Shown one piece after another: positions 10,655 to 23,341 of a stretch of DNA of 64,000 bases. The stretch is taken from the NCBI GenBank assembly GCA_023525715.1, contig CM042014.1, forward strand, positions 22,294,563-22,358,562, written 5' to 3'. Position 1 is the stretch's first letter. Each line of letters begins with the position of its first letter. The notes below the pieces were generated by a model. That model ran no database searches. It had not been told where the DNA came from and saw only the letters and a program-made list of their open reading frames with translations. This stretch comes from Cichorium intybus (Eukaryota; Streptophyta; Magnoliopsida; Asterales; Asteraceae). The translations under genes were made by a program, and so were the position numbers.

Positions 10655-12560
10655 CTTGCCATAATGTACTTGGTTACATGTTATTTCAGGTGCAAATTCA
10701 TGTCCACTTGATTCCAAAAAGTCACCATCTGTATTACCAATTTTTTATGCCAAAACCTAACACTGGAATGATAGAAAACGGTAAAAACTTATTATTTACC
10801 TGCAACAATACATACCATAAAAGAATACATTGTTATATGTTCCCTCAATATATCATAAACCAGATGCAACATTATGTAACACCCAGTTTCTCAAATTTAG
10901 GATACACCAATAAATTAAACAAACATAAGCATTATAGTGGTGTAAACCCCAACATGAGTAACAAGCCTACAAGATTCTATCAAAAGCGAAGTTTAAGTGT
11001 TAACTTATGTACAAATAAGTTACATACTAATTTACTCAAAAACCGGGTTTAACAAAAACATAGTCCATCACAAGGAAAATGAACAGGTCTGAGTCCACTT
11101 CATCTAACCCTCCGTGATGTGCTTCCCACGATCGGCATTTCCAAAACCTATTCCAAACAATATTAACAAACAATATTAACAAACAATTTATGAGCTTCAA
11201 GAGCTCAGTGAGTAATTAAGGTTAATTGGATTGTGACATCCAACAATTTGCTTGAATCTATCTCAATGAATCATCTTGGTCCTTAGTATATTATATATAC
11301 TAAGATTCTCCGCTCCAAATACTCAAAAATGGTATACTCAACCTATTCAAAACATCTTATACCACTTTCTGCAATAAACATCTCAACATTTCAAAGTTTA
11401 TCTAGTAAATAACTACTCACTTGAGGTTGAGTCGATATATGGAACTCATGAACCTCGCGTGTGATCCTGTCTAGCTTTAGTTATAACACAACAACTCAAT
11501 TTCAATACTCAAACTTCAAGAATAATCTCGATTAAACTCAACATTCATAACAATCGTAAATTTGGACTCATAGAAAAGAGTTGCAACCAAAAGATAGTAA
11601 TACTATCCTAGTTATAACTTCCAACTCTATAATTTCGACTCATACAACCTTAGAAACACAATAACAACATCTTATTAGTTAGGGTCTAAGATTAGAACCC
11701 TCCTATAGTCACAAATTCAGATAATTTCACTCTAACACTTGTTAATCACGAGTGGTTCATCACCACCACATGTACCCTTCTCAATCAAACAAAAGCACCA
11801 TCAAATTGAAGCCAAATTCAAAGGGAGTTACCTCTTAAACGCAAAGTATCAATTCCTAGCTTCAATTCGTGAACAATAGGCTTTAATCTCGACTTTGGGG
11901 GTTTAGGATCGAGTTTCTAGGGTTTTAAAAGGGTTTTGACGAAATGGATTTTACCCTAAAATGAAAGAAACCTGTCTAATTTAAATGAGTTTGCGCGCGT
12001 AACTCGACCCGGGTTAAAGAACACGACCCGTGTTCTTTCCATTTTGCACACAACACGACCCGGGTTCCTCTTTTTCAACCCACTGTAACCTAAACTCGAC
12101 CCGTGTCCTTGAACACGACCCGGGTTGGTCCTGCAAAAGTCAAAATCATTTCTAATACCCTTTTTAAGATCTAAACTCCTCCTAGATAGGTTTCTAACCA
12201 TCCTAACTCATATTACAACTAATTTAACCATGTTTATATTAAAATTAACACAACTTTACCATAAATTAAAGTTACGGCATTACACATTACATATAAGAAA
12301 TGAGTACATTGTTATTTTAGGTGCAAATTGTATAGTGCATTGTTATTTGTTCCCTTAATATATCATAAACCTGAAGCAACATTACATACCAAAAAGGTGT
12401 ACATTGTTATTTCAGTTGCAAATTGCATATACATGGTTATTTCTGAATTTAATTGCTAAAGCCAAAACAGAGTACATTGTTATTTGAGGTACAAATTACA
12501 CAGAACATTGTTGTTTCTCAATCTCAATCCAAATGTCAAAACACGGGCATGCAATAAACT
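10655..12560. repeat. Degenerate tandem array split by a solo LTR
   Basis: Both sides of the 10875-12284 insertion carry variants of one unit of roughly 70-95 bp built on the words ACATTGTTATTTCAGGTGCA and CCTCAATATATCATAAACC. Removing the LTR and one copy of its target duplication joins the sequence at ...GCAACATTACATA..., which reappears intact at about 12374. So the array existed before the insertion. Confidence 0.6.
10875..12284 (-). mobile_element. Solo LTR, Ty3/Gypsy-type (1410 bp)
   Basis: Bounded by TGTAACACCC... and ...GGCATTACA with a perfect 5-bp duplication CATTA (10870-10874 and 12285-12289). No internal retroelement coding sequence and no second LTR is present, so this is a recombined solo LTR. 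Read on the minus strand it ends ...GGGTGTTACA and contains ACTCACTGAGCTC, as does the LTR of the large element at 24102-35759, so it is probably inserted in minus orientation and belongs to a related family. It carries a cluster of CGACCCGGGTT / CGACCCGTGT words at 12003-12126. Confidence 0.82.
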
Positions 12561-14985
12561 TCTAACATACATAATCACATACATACACTAATAAAATTCC
12601 CTTCCTTCCCTTATACACATGTATTATAGCACGTTACATAGAACAAAGAAACAAAGCCATTATGTACGATAGGCGACGTAAAGTTCATGATGTATGATGG
12701 CATATTAGTTGGGACAAATAAACAAATGATTTAATATTATAAGTTAGTGGTTACAAAAGCTTCTACTGTTATTCGCTTACGAGTAATCATCCATAAGATG
12801 TTTTACAAAATTTCCTAAGAAAACTTCATCCAACCCTAAACCTTACCTACACCAAAAACCCTAAACCACTTACGTGGCAACCACTTATCGATAATACATT
12901 ACATGGCTTTGCTAATAGCTTTCTTAAGTTATAGGAAGCAAATGAACAGGTCATTACCGATTTTATGCCCCTAGAAATCCCAAAAAATATAGGAACATTT
13001 TAGACCAATTTCAAAAACTTTGTACGACTACAGTAATATTAACTCTTTATTTTTTTTATCTTAATGTTTTCCAAATAATAAAAATAATAACATCAATAAT
13101 AATAAGCTAATAACAATAATAATAATAAACAATAAAAAACAAAAAACAAAAAAAGTCCGATAAAAATATAGTATTTGCAAAATTAGGATAGACATAGAAT
13201 TACCAATTTAAATTGGTAAATATTATTATATAACTCATACAATTTACAAAGTATTTTCTACACTCATTTATATAAATTTTGTGTTAATTTAAAATAATAA
13301 TTGACATCAACTCAACAGTAAAATCTTTCACTCTTTAACTGGTAGACTTGAGTTCCAATCCTAACTCATGCACAATCAAGCTTTTTTCAAAGTCGAGAAT
13401 ATTTGAATCACTTTTAGCCCCTCAACTTTGTCCTTTAACAAATTTGACGAGATGTTTCTCTTTTTTATGTTTTTACCCCTACAATTATTTGTTTTTACGA
13501 TTTTACACAATATTCATAATATTTTTAATTAAGTTTTTCTTTTTTACAATTTTAGTTCAAATTTCAATTTTATTTACAATCTTGGTCCAAAGAAATTTTT
13601 TTGCACAACTTTCATTTGCCTTTGTAAATTTGCAAAAAAAATTTATAAAATTTTCTTTTTTCAAGCTTTCCCCATGTTTTACAATTTTAGCCAAGCTCTC
13701 GATTTTCTTTTATGATTTTCGTCCAAACATCTTTCTTTATTTTTCACAAATTTGGTCCAACTTGCAATCTTTTTACAAATTTTGCCTAACTTTTTCTATA
13801 AACTTCCCACAATTTTTTCGTTTTGTTTTTTAAGAATTTTTTACAACTTTCTTTATATACTTTTTTATATTTCCGTTTTTATACATCATTTTTAAGATTT
13901 ACCCCTTTTTACATCTATTTTTTGCAATTTTAATTTTTTAATTTTTACATGTTAGTTTTTTGTTATAGAACATTTTTTATATTTTTTTGTAATAATCTTT
14001 TTATTCATGTAGGTTTATAAAACATACGAGTATTCAGTTCTTTATATTTTAGTATTTACAAATCAAAAATACACTTTTATATATAATTAAATATTTTTTT
14101 TCTATAAATTATGTTTTACCTACTATATTGCTATACATATAAATTTCTCACAACAATGCATAAGACGCACGTCACCTGGTTAGAAACTAATTAAGAGTTT
14201 GAAATATAAATGCACACATTGATTAGTTGTACCACATTATTGTCACATGCTTTAAGCATAAAATATATAATAACTAATAACAGTACAAGCGTTTTGTTAT
14301 AATAACACAAACAATGTTCCAATAAATCCATTCCAAAGCAATCTTTAAGACAATGTCCCCACTTGAATCATGTAATTTCGATTAAATACCGAAACTTATT
14401 ATATACGCACAACTAGGTCCATGGATTTAATTGTCCTTAATCATGTGAATCTGTCGGTCGTATTCAGTTGAGAATATTGGATGTAAAAGTATACATATAT
14501 GATCGATTTTTATTTTAATTAACTTACTTTTATGTTTAATTAAAAATAACGACTCTTAGATTATAATTGCGAAAATATGTTTCTTAAGATAAATATTAAT
14601 TGAAAGCATATTCCTTTTATATAACCTTGTCGCATTCAATTGCATCAAATCAAATTAAGTCGATCGAATTTTTTTAATATTGTAATGTTGGTTTACGTAA
14701 ATTGTAATACTCCAAACTTATTGATAGAAAATTGTATTTTTATATTGGAGAATTTAAGGTTTTTACTTATATTGATTTTTACATGAAGAAAAAGAAAGCT
14801 AACATTTTGGCTTTTCCGGTTTGGGTTGGTGATTTGTCTGCGATATGGGCCACCCCTTACATGTAATTTTATTGCCAAGCGAGTCACGAGACTTTATGAC
14901 TTAAGAGATTGTCTATACTCACAGTCACAGCCTGTTACGTTTTCTTAATTATCCAAATAATTAAGAGTAAATTATCAAAGAGCTT
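12561..14985. other. AT-rich spacer, no gene
   Basis: At 13400-13960 a T-rich stretch repeats variants of TTACAATTTTGGTCC and TTTTACC, making one long open frame (13348-13833) of low complexity that I do not call coding. Nothing else recognised. Confidence 0.5.
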
Positions 14986-15287
14986 GTATACTTTATGAGT
15001 ATAAATTACAGAAATAATACCTTGTATTTTTTTTAACTCGGACTAATTCTATGATTTATTTTTGTTTCGTATTTGATCCCGATCGACTAAGTATGATCAT
15101 TAGCCTTTGAGGTTGAGGGTTCAAGCCTCGCCAGAGACATATGTGGAAACTAAGGTATACTTTACGAGTATAAATTACAGAAATAATACCTTGTATTTTT
15201 TTTAACTCGGATTAATTCTATGATTTATTTTTGTTTCGTATTTGATCCCGATTGACTAAGTATGACCATTAGCCCTTGTAGGTTTTT
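14986..15287. repeat. Direct tandem duplication, period 169 bp
   Basis: The block starting GTATACTTTATGAGTATAAA (14986) is repeated from 15155 with a few substitutions; the second copy is truncated at about 15287. The first copy contains a GGTTCAAGCC word like a tRNA B box, but no matching A box. Confidence 0.85.
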
Positions 15288-15399
15288 CTTAAGACTTTTT
15301 TAATTAATTAATTAATCATAGTCCTTGAAAATTCCAATCCACATTCTTTTTCTCATATTGAGATCTTTTTAGGAAAATAGACTACAAACTCTTGTGATC

Positions 15400-16250
15400 A
15401 ATAAACAATTTACACTATGTCCCGTACAAATAATGTCTTCAAATCCTTAACGCATGAACAATTGCAGCAAGTTCAAGATCATGTGTGGAATAAGTCTACT
15501 CGTATGGTTTCAACTCTCGTGAAGCATAAGCAATAACCTTGCCTCTTTGTGTAAGAACACATCCCAGCCCCGAGCCCGAAGCATCACTATACACCGTGAA
15601 ATCTTCAATACTTTTAGGCAATGTCAAGATTGGTGCTTCTTAAAGTCTTTTTTTTTAATTATTCAAAAGCTTCTTCTAACTTCTTAGTCCATAAAAAAAC
15701 TTGGAACTTTTTTAAGTCAATGCGGTCAACAATCTAGCAAATTAAAAAAAAAATTCTCAATAAATAATAAGGCCAATTTCAAGAAGCTTTTAATCTCGAA
15801 TGGATTATTTAGGGGTTCCCACTTGGTAATCTTCTTTACTGTACTTGGATAAACTTTAATACCTTCCTTCGTCACTACATGACCAAGAAACTGTACATCG
15901 TACTTGGAAACTTTGCATAAAGCTTCTCTTTCTTCAAGGTTTCCAATACTAGCTTCAAATGTCTCTTGTGCTCCTCATCGATTGTTTAGTAGTTAAGAAT
16001 ATCATAAATGAAAACTATGACAAACTTATCGGGATATGGTTTGCAAAAACGATTAATAAGATCCATGAATATTACGGGTGTGTTGGTTAGTCCAAATGGG
16101 ATTAAGTTGATTCTCGAAAAGAACTATGCTCATTGGAGTTGGTCAAAAAGGTCATTAATCCGGGGAAGAGGATATCTACTTTTGATGGTTACATTGTTGA
16201 TTTCACGATAATACATATACACTCTCATCAATACATCATTCTTATTTACG
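15400..16250 (-). pseudogene. Ty3/Gypsy pol remnant (reverse transcriptase/RNase H)
   Basis: The minus strand, with several frameshifts and stops, gives recognisable pieces of a Gypsy reverse transcriptase: a [13 protein letters not shown] block at about 16060-16100, [10 protein letters not shown] at about 15990-16025 (the position of the YxDD catalytic motif, here decayed), LKLVLETLKKEKLYAKF-like sequence at about 15910-15970, and RNase H-like sequence at 15480-15600. No LTRs could be assigned. Long dead. Confidence 0.65.
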
Positions 16251-16689
16251 AATAATATTGGTGCTCCCCTAGGTGAAGTATCCATTAATTTTTAATAATA
16301 TTATATTAAAAAAGTGTTCGATTGATGCCCCTTTACAATTAGAGACCCTCTCCGACAGCACCAATGCATATCCTGGGCATCACTGTCTAGTAGCAGATAT
16401 AACTGACATGATATAAGGGCTATGAGTCTAGTAAACAAGAAAACGTATAAATTTTTATGAAAGAGGTCACGACTTTATTGGAGTAACAAACTCAAAAAAC
16501 TTATAATTTTTGTTTGGACTTAAAAATGCCAAAAATCAGATCTTAAATTTTACGTTCTTTGTCAAGTTTCTTTAGTTAAATCTACCGAAAAGACATTTAT
16601 TAGTTGACATTAAATTTCTGACATGACAAGAAGTTATACTAATTAATTTAATTAAAAAAATGTCTCAATTTGGACATGTAACTTTTATG

Positions 16690-16980
16690 GCATAGATAAC
16701 GGGCTTCACAATGGTACAAAGCAATTTATGCCATTTACAATCTTCAAAAGGAAACCCGTTAATTACTGGGCGATGAAAACATTAACGAGCGTGTGGAACA
16801 ACATTACAAAAGTTGTTGGGGAACTCGATGTTATCGATTTAAAATCTAATGATATTTTTAGTAGGTACCGGGGATAAAACACTATTTTGGAAAGACGATT
16901 TCGGAAACTCTACGATCCCAATTCTCGCTCCTGTACAGCTGGTATTGACTTCAAAAGTCAAAAAATTACCTTCGGTTTGA
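16690..16980 (+). pseudogene. LINE (non-LTR retrotransposon) fragment
   Basis: The plus strand reads WYKAIYAIYNLQKETR*, then SVWNNITKVVGELDVIDLKS and, after a frameshift, VGTGDKTLFWKDDFG. This is the order of the region just before and inside the zinc-binding segment at the C-terminus of plant L1-type ORF2 proteins. Stops and frameshifts show decay. Assignment rests on pattern memory only. Confidence 0.5.
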
Positions 16981-17204
16981 AGGAGTTTTGAAATTGGGCT
17001 GTTTGTGGGCCCGGAAATTTACACCCAGCAACCCAAATGCCCAACGATGTTTCTTGAGCTGGCCGGTTGGTCTCGTTGGTTCAGGTTTTCTCCCGAATCC
17101 CGATGGCAGATAGCTAGAATGTCGGATACACCATTGACGTGTGCCTTTTTATTTGAAATCTTGCTGTTTAAAAAAAATAGTTAATGGGTTTTATTTTAGA
17201 GAAA

Positions 17205-20105
17205 TATGACTTGAGTAACATAGTTTTTTATTTTTATACGTTTACTCACTAATAATAATAATTATTATAATTATTATTATTATTTTGTAAAACACAACAT
17301 TAATTTTTAGTATTTATACATATCAAGTCCTTTCAATTGCTTCTCCATGTTAGCCTTTAATAAATGTTTTAATGGGATAACATTATTCTGGATTTGTACA
17401 CATTTATTTCTAAATAAAATTTGTCTTTATAATACGGATATTTTGGGTATACGTTTTTTACATACATTTTTTACATATATATTTATATGTTTTTAATATA
17501 TGTTTTTTAATACATTTTTTTATAAAATTTTTATATATGTTTTTTATATATGTATTTTATACATATTTACGTTTTTATATACGTTTATATATTTTTTTAA
17601 AATTTTTTTCTATACATATTTTATACATGTATACGTTTTTTATATACGTTTTGAATATATGTTTTCAAATATTATATAAGAAACGTATATACTTATGCTT
17701 TTGCTTGGAATTTTGGTGAATTTGTAGTTATAAGTTATGCTTGTAAGAATTGGTTAACGGGTGTGAACGAATATTAGCCTTTTTCTTGTCATATATTTCA
17801 CATATGTATATAAAAAAGTATATAAAGAACGTATACATGTATAAAATACGTATATAAAAACATATATAAAAAATGTATAGAAAAATATATTTTAAAAAGA
17901 ATATAAACAAACATATTCAAAAAAATATATAAAAAACATATGTAAGACCTTGTTCCCGGAACAATCAAGTAATATTTAAAGGAGTTGGTTTTGAGTAAAT
18001 TGGGAGATAGCAGTGCTATCTTTGGAGATACCGACGCTATCATGTGAAACGTGGTTTCCCACGATCATGGAGATAACGACGCTATCTTAAGAGATAGCGT
18101 CGCTATCTACCACTATTTGCACAAAACCTTAGATCTCGGATTTTGGGTCGTATTTAAAGGCACTAAACCCTAGGAGGCCGTCATTTCTCACCCTTCAGCC
18201 TCTAAAAGTGTGTTTCACAAAACCCTAGCATCCTCTAAGTGTTTTTGGCTCTTCTATGCATCTTGGAAGATTTCTTTAAGAGAAGGAAAGTGTGTGGTTG
18301 TGCTAGGAGGTTTTCTTCAAGGAGCAATCATCATGATCTGCATTTTTTCGGACCTTTGTGAGTAAAAAAGTTCCTGAAATTTTGTATTTATAAGCTTGTT
18401 CTTGTAGTTTTAGGTGTATGACATGGATCTTTGGTCCCTTATGACTTGGTCTTTAGAACTTGTTAGGAAAGTTCAGACCTTTATGCTTTTAGTAGCACTT
18501 CTAGAGCCATTAAGTCAGATTAGAGAGTGAGCCAAGCTCGCTTTGGTTGTTTGCATAGTTGCTTTGGCTAAGTTCAATCTTTTAGACTTGGATCCTAAGG
18601 TTTGGACATGTATTCGACATGCATGACCATAAAAGGTGCCAACTTTATGAGTCAATGGTTGTCTTGGGCATGTTCTAGAAGGACTTGACCCCCTAATTGA
18701 ATGAATTAAGAGCTTAATGAATTTTTGGGACTGTTCGTAGTTAGCGCCACTATCTTAAGGAGATAGCGACGCCAAATGTGATAGCGTCGCTATCTTGAGG
18801 ATATAGCAGCGCTATCTGGCGGTGACTTTGACCTTTGACTTTGACCATTTGACTTTTTGGTCAACAGGGATCGTTTAGAGTTTTGGACTGTAGGAGTTTT
18901 GGGTCTTCCGGATTATTGATTTACGACTTTGTGGTAAGTTAAGAGTTCGTGCTGCTTAGCGCGTGAGGATATCGGAAGCGTGTGGCTTGAGGTCGCGGAT
19001 CAGGTGAGTCTCCTTACTATATTATGTGTGAAGTTGCATACGAATGTAGTATGGTATTGTAAAGAGAAATAGGGTGATTGTATGTGCTTATGTGTAGTCG
19101 TATGATTCGTTCGTTTGACTTTATCGGGTTCAGGTGAGGCTAGAGCCGGGGGGGAGGAGGCAGTACCAGGCTAGAGCCAGGATTGGCCAACGCCAGGTCA
19201 GAGTCGAGAGGGCCCGTGCCGAGATTCTTAAAGGGGGACTAGAGCCGGGAGGACCCGTACCATGATACCCTAGGGCTGTAACCAGATGTTGTATGTTCCT
19301 TATGTGTATGAATGTAATGGATCGTGTGGTATTTTAGGAAACTCACTAAGATTTGTGCTTACTCTTTAACCCTAAATATTTTTTAGGTATTTGCTGGCTT
19401 GAGCTTGGAGCACGACGCTATTGTATCGGGTCTGAAGTTTTGGTATTCAGGTCTTCCTCTGGATAATGTTTGTAACTGTTTTGATAAACACTGTTTTAAA
19501 TGTTTTAATTATCAATTTTTGACCGGATGTTTTATTTTCCAACCTATTTTGTATATATGAATCGCCTTTTAAAAACGAAAAATTTACTTTGGAATTCGGG
19601 ACATTACAACGTATATATGTATAAAATATGTATCTAAAACACATATAGAAAAAAATATATTTAAAAAAGTATATGAAAAAACGTATTTAAAAATGTAAAT
19701 ATGTATATAAAAACTAAAAAGCAAATATAAAAAGCGTATTTAAAGTGTATTTAACAAACATATATAAAAATGTGTTAAAAAACATATATAAAAAAGGTTT
19801 TTAAAAATGTATATAATATATAAAAACGTATAAATACATATATAAAATACATATATAAAAAAGATATATAAAAAACATATATAAATACACGTATAAAGAA
19901 CGTATACCCAAAATAACTGAATTGTAACGACAACTCTTATCGGGGATTAAATATGTACAAGTCGAAAACAATATTACCCTATCAAAACACGTTATAACAA
20001 GATAAGTTGGAGTAGCATGTCAAAAGGACTTGACTTGTACAAAAACAAAAATTCAAAAATCGTGATCAAACATATACAAATAAAAAAACTATGTTACCAT
20101 ATTAA
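17205..20105. mobile_element. Large AT-rich foldback element, interrupted
   Basis: The left arm (about 17205-17700) contains GAGTAACATAG, CATATCAAGTCCTTT and ATTTTGGGTATACGTT. The right arm (about 17795-17940 plus 19614-20105) contains the same words inverted and in mirrored order. Much of each arm is a degenerate (TATATACGTTTTT)n tract. The right arm is split by the solo LTR at 17941-19608. A 9-bp target duplication is only weakly suggested, so the superfamily is not assigned. The long hydrophobic open frames here are low-complexity artefacts. Confidence 0.65.
17941..19608 (+). mobile_element. Solo LTR (1668 bp) with palindromic word clusters
   Basis: Begins TGTAAGACC and ends GGGACATTACA. 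Flanks are ACATA (17936-17940) and ACGTA (19609-19613), a 5-bp duplication with one mismatch. It contains the GAAACTCACTAAG block (about 19339) that sits near the 3' end of related LTRs, so it is in plus orientation. Two clusters of near-palindromes built on AGATAGCG...CGCTATCT lie at 18005-18108 and 18741-18818. A second set of words, variants of CTAGAGCCGGGAGGACCCGT, lies at 19135-19265. No retroelement genes are inside. Confidence 0.78.
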
Positions 20106-21551
20106 TTCATTTTCCTTCGTATTTTACTAACAAACGGCATGCCACTTACAAGTTACTAGCTATAACACACAATTCCATAGAATAATTTTTCCTTCCATGA
20201 TAATAAACATAAATTTTAATATGAGTATATTTGTATCAACCAAATATTTCAAATATCAATAGTGTCGAAATAAAAAGAAAATCAAGTATTAAAATTCATA
20301 TCAAGATATTGGTCATGTTTACTTTTTTTTTTTTTTTAACTAAATGAGTATGCTTATTATTATGATTAGACTTCAAACATAAAAATCAAATAACTGTCAT
20401 ATCTATAGGAACACGAACATACGATGGTTTATCTAGGGTGATTCTATCTGCATCTCCCAAAAAACAACTTATACACACAAAATTACTACACGTACCCCAT
20501 AAATATGTGTATGAGTGTTACATATAACACAACCATTTATCTATTGCATGTGATAACTAAATCTAAAAATTTCTTTTAATTTTTTTCCAATATATTATAA
20601 TGCTAGGAAAAACGAGATAAGATCCCAGGCATGTGAAGCCAAGATTTGTTTGCAAATTATTCTTATGACTCAATAATCTAAAAAAAATAGACACCACCAT
20701 GTGAAATATAAAGCATGTTACCTTTTGAAAATTGTGTTCTATATACATTTAAATAATTCAAGTTGTATGTTCCTTTTCTAATTAAATAATGATTTCTTTT
20801 GTAAAATATCAAAGTATCCGTTCGCTACAAGTTATCATACTTTAATTTTCTTATTTATCCGATACAATCTCTAGTTTCATAACAATTGTTAAATCACAAT
20901 TGGTACTCCACCTACATCTCACCTTGTAAAGAAAACAAATAGTTACAGATTCAATTTTACCAAATGCTATCAATCGATCATTATTATTATTACTATTATT
21001 ATTAGTATTAATATTATTATTATTATTTTGCTCGATTTAGATATGGAAAAAAATCCTATAAACTTTTCTTTTAACAACGTCGACTACCATCTTTATGAAA
21101 AGGCCCTTGAATAACTTGTAACTTACACTTATTTTGGTACAACTTTTTTCATTTTCATACACGTACAAATGTACGATGATCGTTTTGCAATATTCACAAG
21201 ATTTTTTAGCAAAACAAACCCAAATATATGTAAAACACAAAACACCGATTCAAGAACATTTTAAACACTCATGTGATCTTTAAAAAAAAAAGGTCTACCA
21301 AAAACAAAAGAACACAAATGTCAACAGTCCAATGATTTAACCCAAATACTTTACATCTCCTCACATGAACTTAAACTACTCCTACCAACTCAAAACTGTA
21401 ACCTATTTTACCTCCAAACATACTCTAGATTTAAACCCTAATACTAATTACCCCCAAAATGGGTTTTCATCTTTGTACACCAACATCATTATGACTCAAA
21501 AATTTCAACAAAATAAAACAAAAACAAGAAACCCCTCATACCTGAAATTGC
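20106..21551. other. AT-rich spacer downstream of the GATA gene
   Basis: Contains an ATT-rich trinucleotide tract at about 20980-21030. Open frames at 20563-20748, 21037-21240 and 21365-21616 match no family. The last few hundred bases probably hold the GATA gene 3' UTR. Confidence 0.45.
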
Positions 21552-23341
21552 TTAAACAGTCTTTCGCCTCATCTCTATCACTTTCCGGTGAGAGTTGGAG
21601 TGCAGTGCCGGAATAAATGTCGGACTGGCGGCCGGCCGGTACTCCGGGAAGAGGCGGCCGGATCGGTACCGAACCCCACAAGCGTTACAAAGTGTTTTGG
21701 GCCCCATTGGTCCTTCCCTCCATTGTGGGGTTTTTGTTATCTCACAGTGAGCACATTTCTTGATTCCCGTGACATTTGATCTTTTTACGAAAACCGGAAT
21801 CGGAGATGGTGTCTTTCTTTTCTTTTCTTTCGTTATGAGCGGAGACAGCAACCATGGATTGGTGGTGGGTCGGAATCGCTTGCTTCGAGTTTTCACCGGA
21901 ATGGAATGTTGGATTCCGAAGGAGGTTATGGGTTTTGTACTGTTTGAGCTGGAAGTGCGAGTTTCCAGGACGGAATTAGGGCTTGGTGCCTCGAAGGTTT
22001 GTGAAGTTTTGGCATTCTGCTAAAAAAGGAACTTTATCATACTAGAAGGACTGATTATGGAATATATTGAAACATAAGGATGAAACTTACAAGTACGGGA
22101 TAATCAAAGGGTAACTCCGTTGAGGGGACGAATGTATTGTTAACACCGAGTTCTTTGAAGACTTCAGAAGGTATAGGACCGAGTTTAGAGGCCCAATCCT
22201 CTGCGAACCCATCGGTTTCCAATCCCTCCATCGGAAAATCAAACATATTCAGTATGTCGCCAAAGCAATCCTCATCGTACACGCGATGACTTTGATTGTA
22301 ATCGACGGTCACACCAGAAAAAGTGGATTCCGTCTTGCACATTCTCTTATCCTGGAACAAGATAACGGACATTTTTCGTTATCGAATTATCAATAAACAC
22401 AATTTGTTGAAAGTGGCAAGGCATAAATGATAAATATTTTAGGGTTTTTCGTAAGTTCGTGCAAGCACAATGTGTAATGGGACAGTGATACCTCCATGAT
22501 CTAATAAACTACTCCATGTGCAAGAGTCTCTAAAGTCAACCGAGTGGATTTCGAATTCAAAATTCGAAAAAAAAAACATTCTTTTATTGTATGAATCTAG
22601 ATTATTCTTATTTAATGCTCTTTAAAATTCAAATGGCGTTATGATATTTTTGAGTGTGAAGCAGAAGATTTTTTTATAAATCAATTTACTGTTACATACT
22701 GGCCCATTTGACAGTGAAACGTAACTTTCGGGGGACATAGCAATATAAAATTTGAGAATCAAATTATTTATTGATACGTTGCGTTTTAATCTAACAACGC
22801 AGGAACGAGAAATTGTGTCCGAAAGGAGTGTAAAACGCCAAACGGAATTTTTAAAAAATAATAATAAATTCGGAGATATTTCTCCTTAAAAAGATGTAAT
22901 TTGCAGTTTTGTAGAATCCTGAATATAAATACAACTTGAAAAAAAAATATGACTGGTAAAAATATAGATTGGTAATAATACGTACTTACCAAAAAAATAA
23001 AAAAGATAAAATACGTTTCAGTAACTGTAATACCAGTACTGTATATTTCCAACTTTCTACTCCAAAAAGCAAAACGACGTCGAAACGCTAGCATATAGCA
23101 TTATTGCTCATCAAACTTGCCCTAAAAAGCACGAAAGTAATGGCCTCCGTCTGCGACGGAGAAAAAACGAAAAAGCAAACCCTAAAACAGAACCGAACAG
23201 CAACTACTTTCTTCCCACATTTCGCACTAACCTAACAAGGGACTGACCACACATAGCACGGAAAACAAGACAACGAAACCAGAATCTAATCAATAGAGAA
23301 AGCGGAAATGGTGACGGAAGAAAACTGACCTGTGACTCCAT
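21552..23341 (-). CDS. GATA-type zinc finger transcription factor, class A
   Basis: Nuclear DNA-binding protein with a plant GATA finger CxxC-x18-CxxC ([12 protein letters not shown]...[15 protein letters not shown]) and the usual ending HRKVIEMRR. Exons (minus): 23341-23330 (coding MESQ), 22351-22091 and 22019-21552. GT/AG borders are present and phases fit: exon 2 is 87 codons, from DKRMCKTES to FDYPVL. Exon 3 may start at 22019 or, with the tandem CAG acceptor, at 22016; both are in frame. The first coding exon is only 12 nt, and an in-frame ATG six codons upstream (about 23359) could extend it to [10 protein letters not shown]. Intron 1 is about 1 kb. The acidic N-terminal part ([17 protein letters not shown]) and the basic stretch before the finger are typical of class A. 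The individual paralogue cannot be named. Confidence 0.88.

Noticed and set aside
10552..11052. 166-codon plus-strand frame
   Set aside because: It crosses the boundary of the solo LTR at 10875, so it is a chance fusion of array and LTR sequence.
13348..13833. 161-codon plus-strand frame rich in F, L, I
   Set aside because: Low-complexity T-rich DNA with repeated TTTTACAATTTTGGTCC-like words.
15105..15160. tRNA or SINE, from GGTTCAAGCC (B-box-like)
   Set aside because: No A box at the right distance and no cloverleaf could be drawn.
21588..22023. Plus-strand frames opposite the GATA gene
   Set aside because: Antisense shadows of conserved GATA exon 3.
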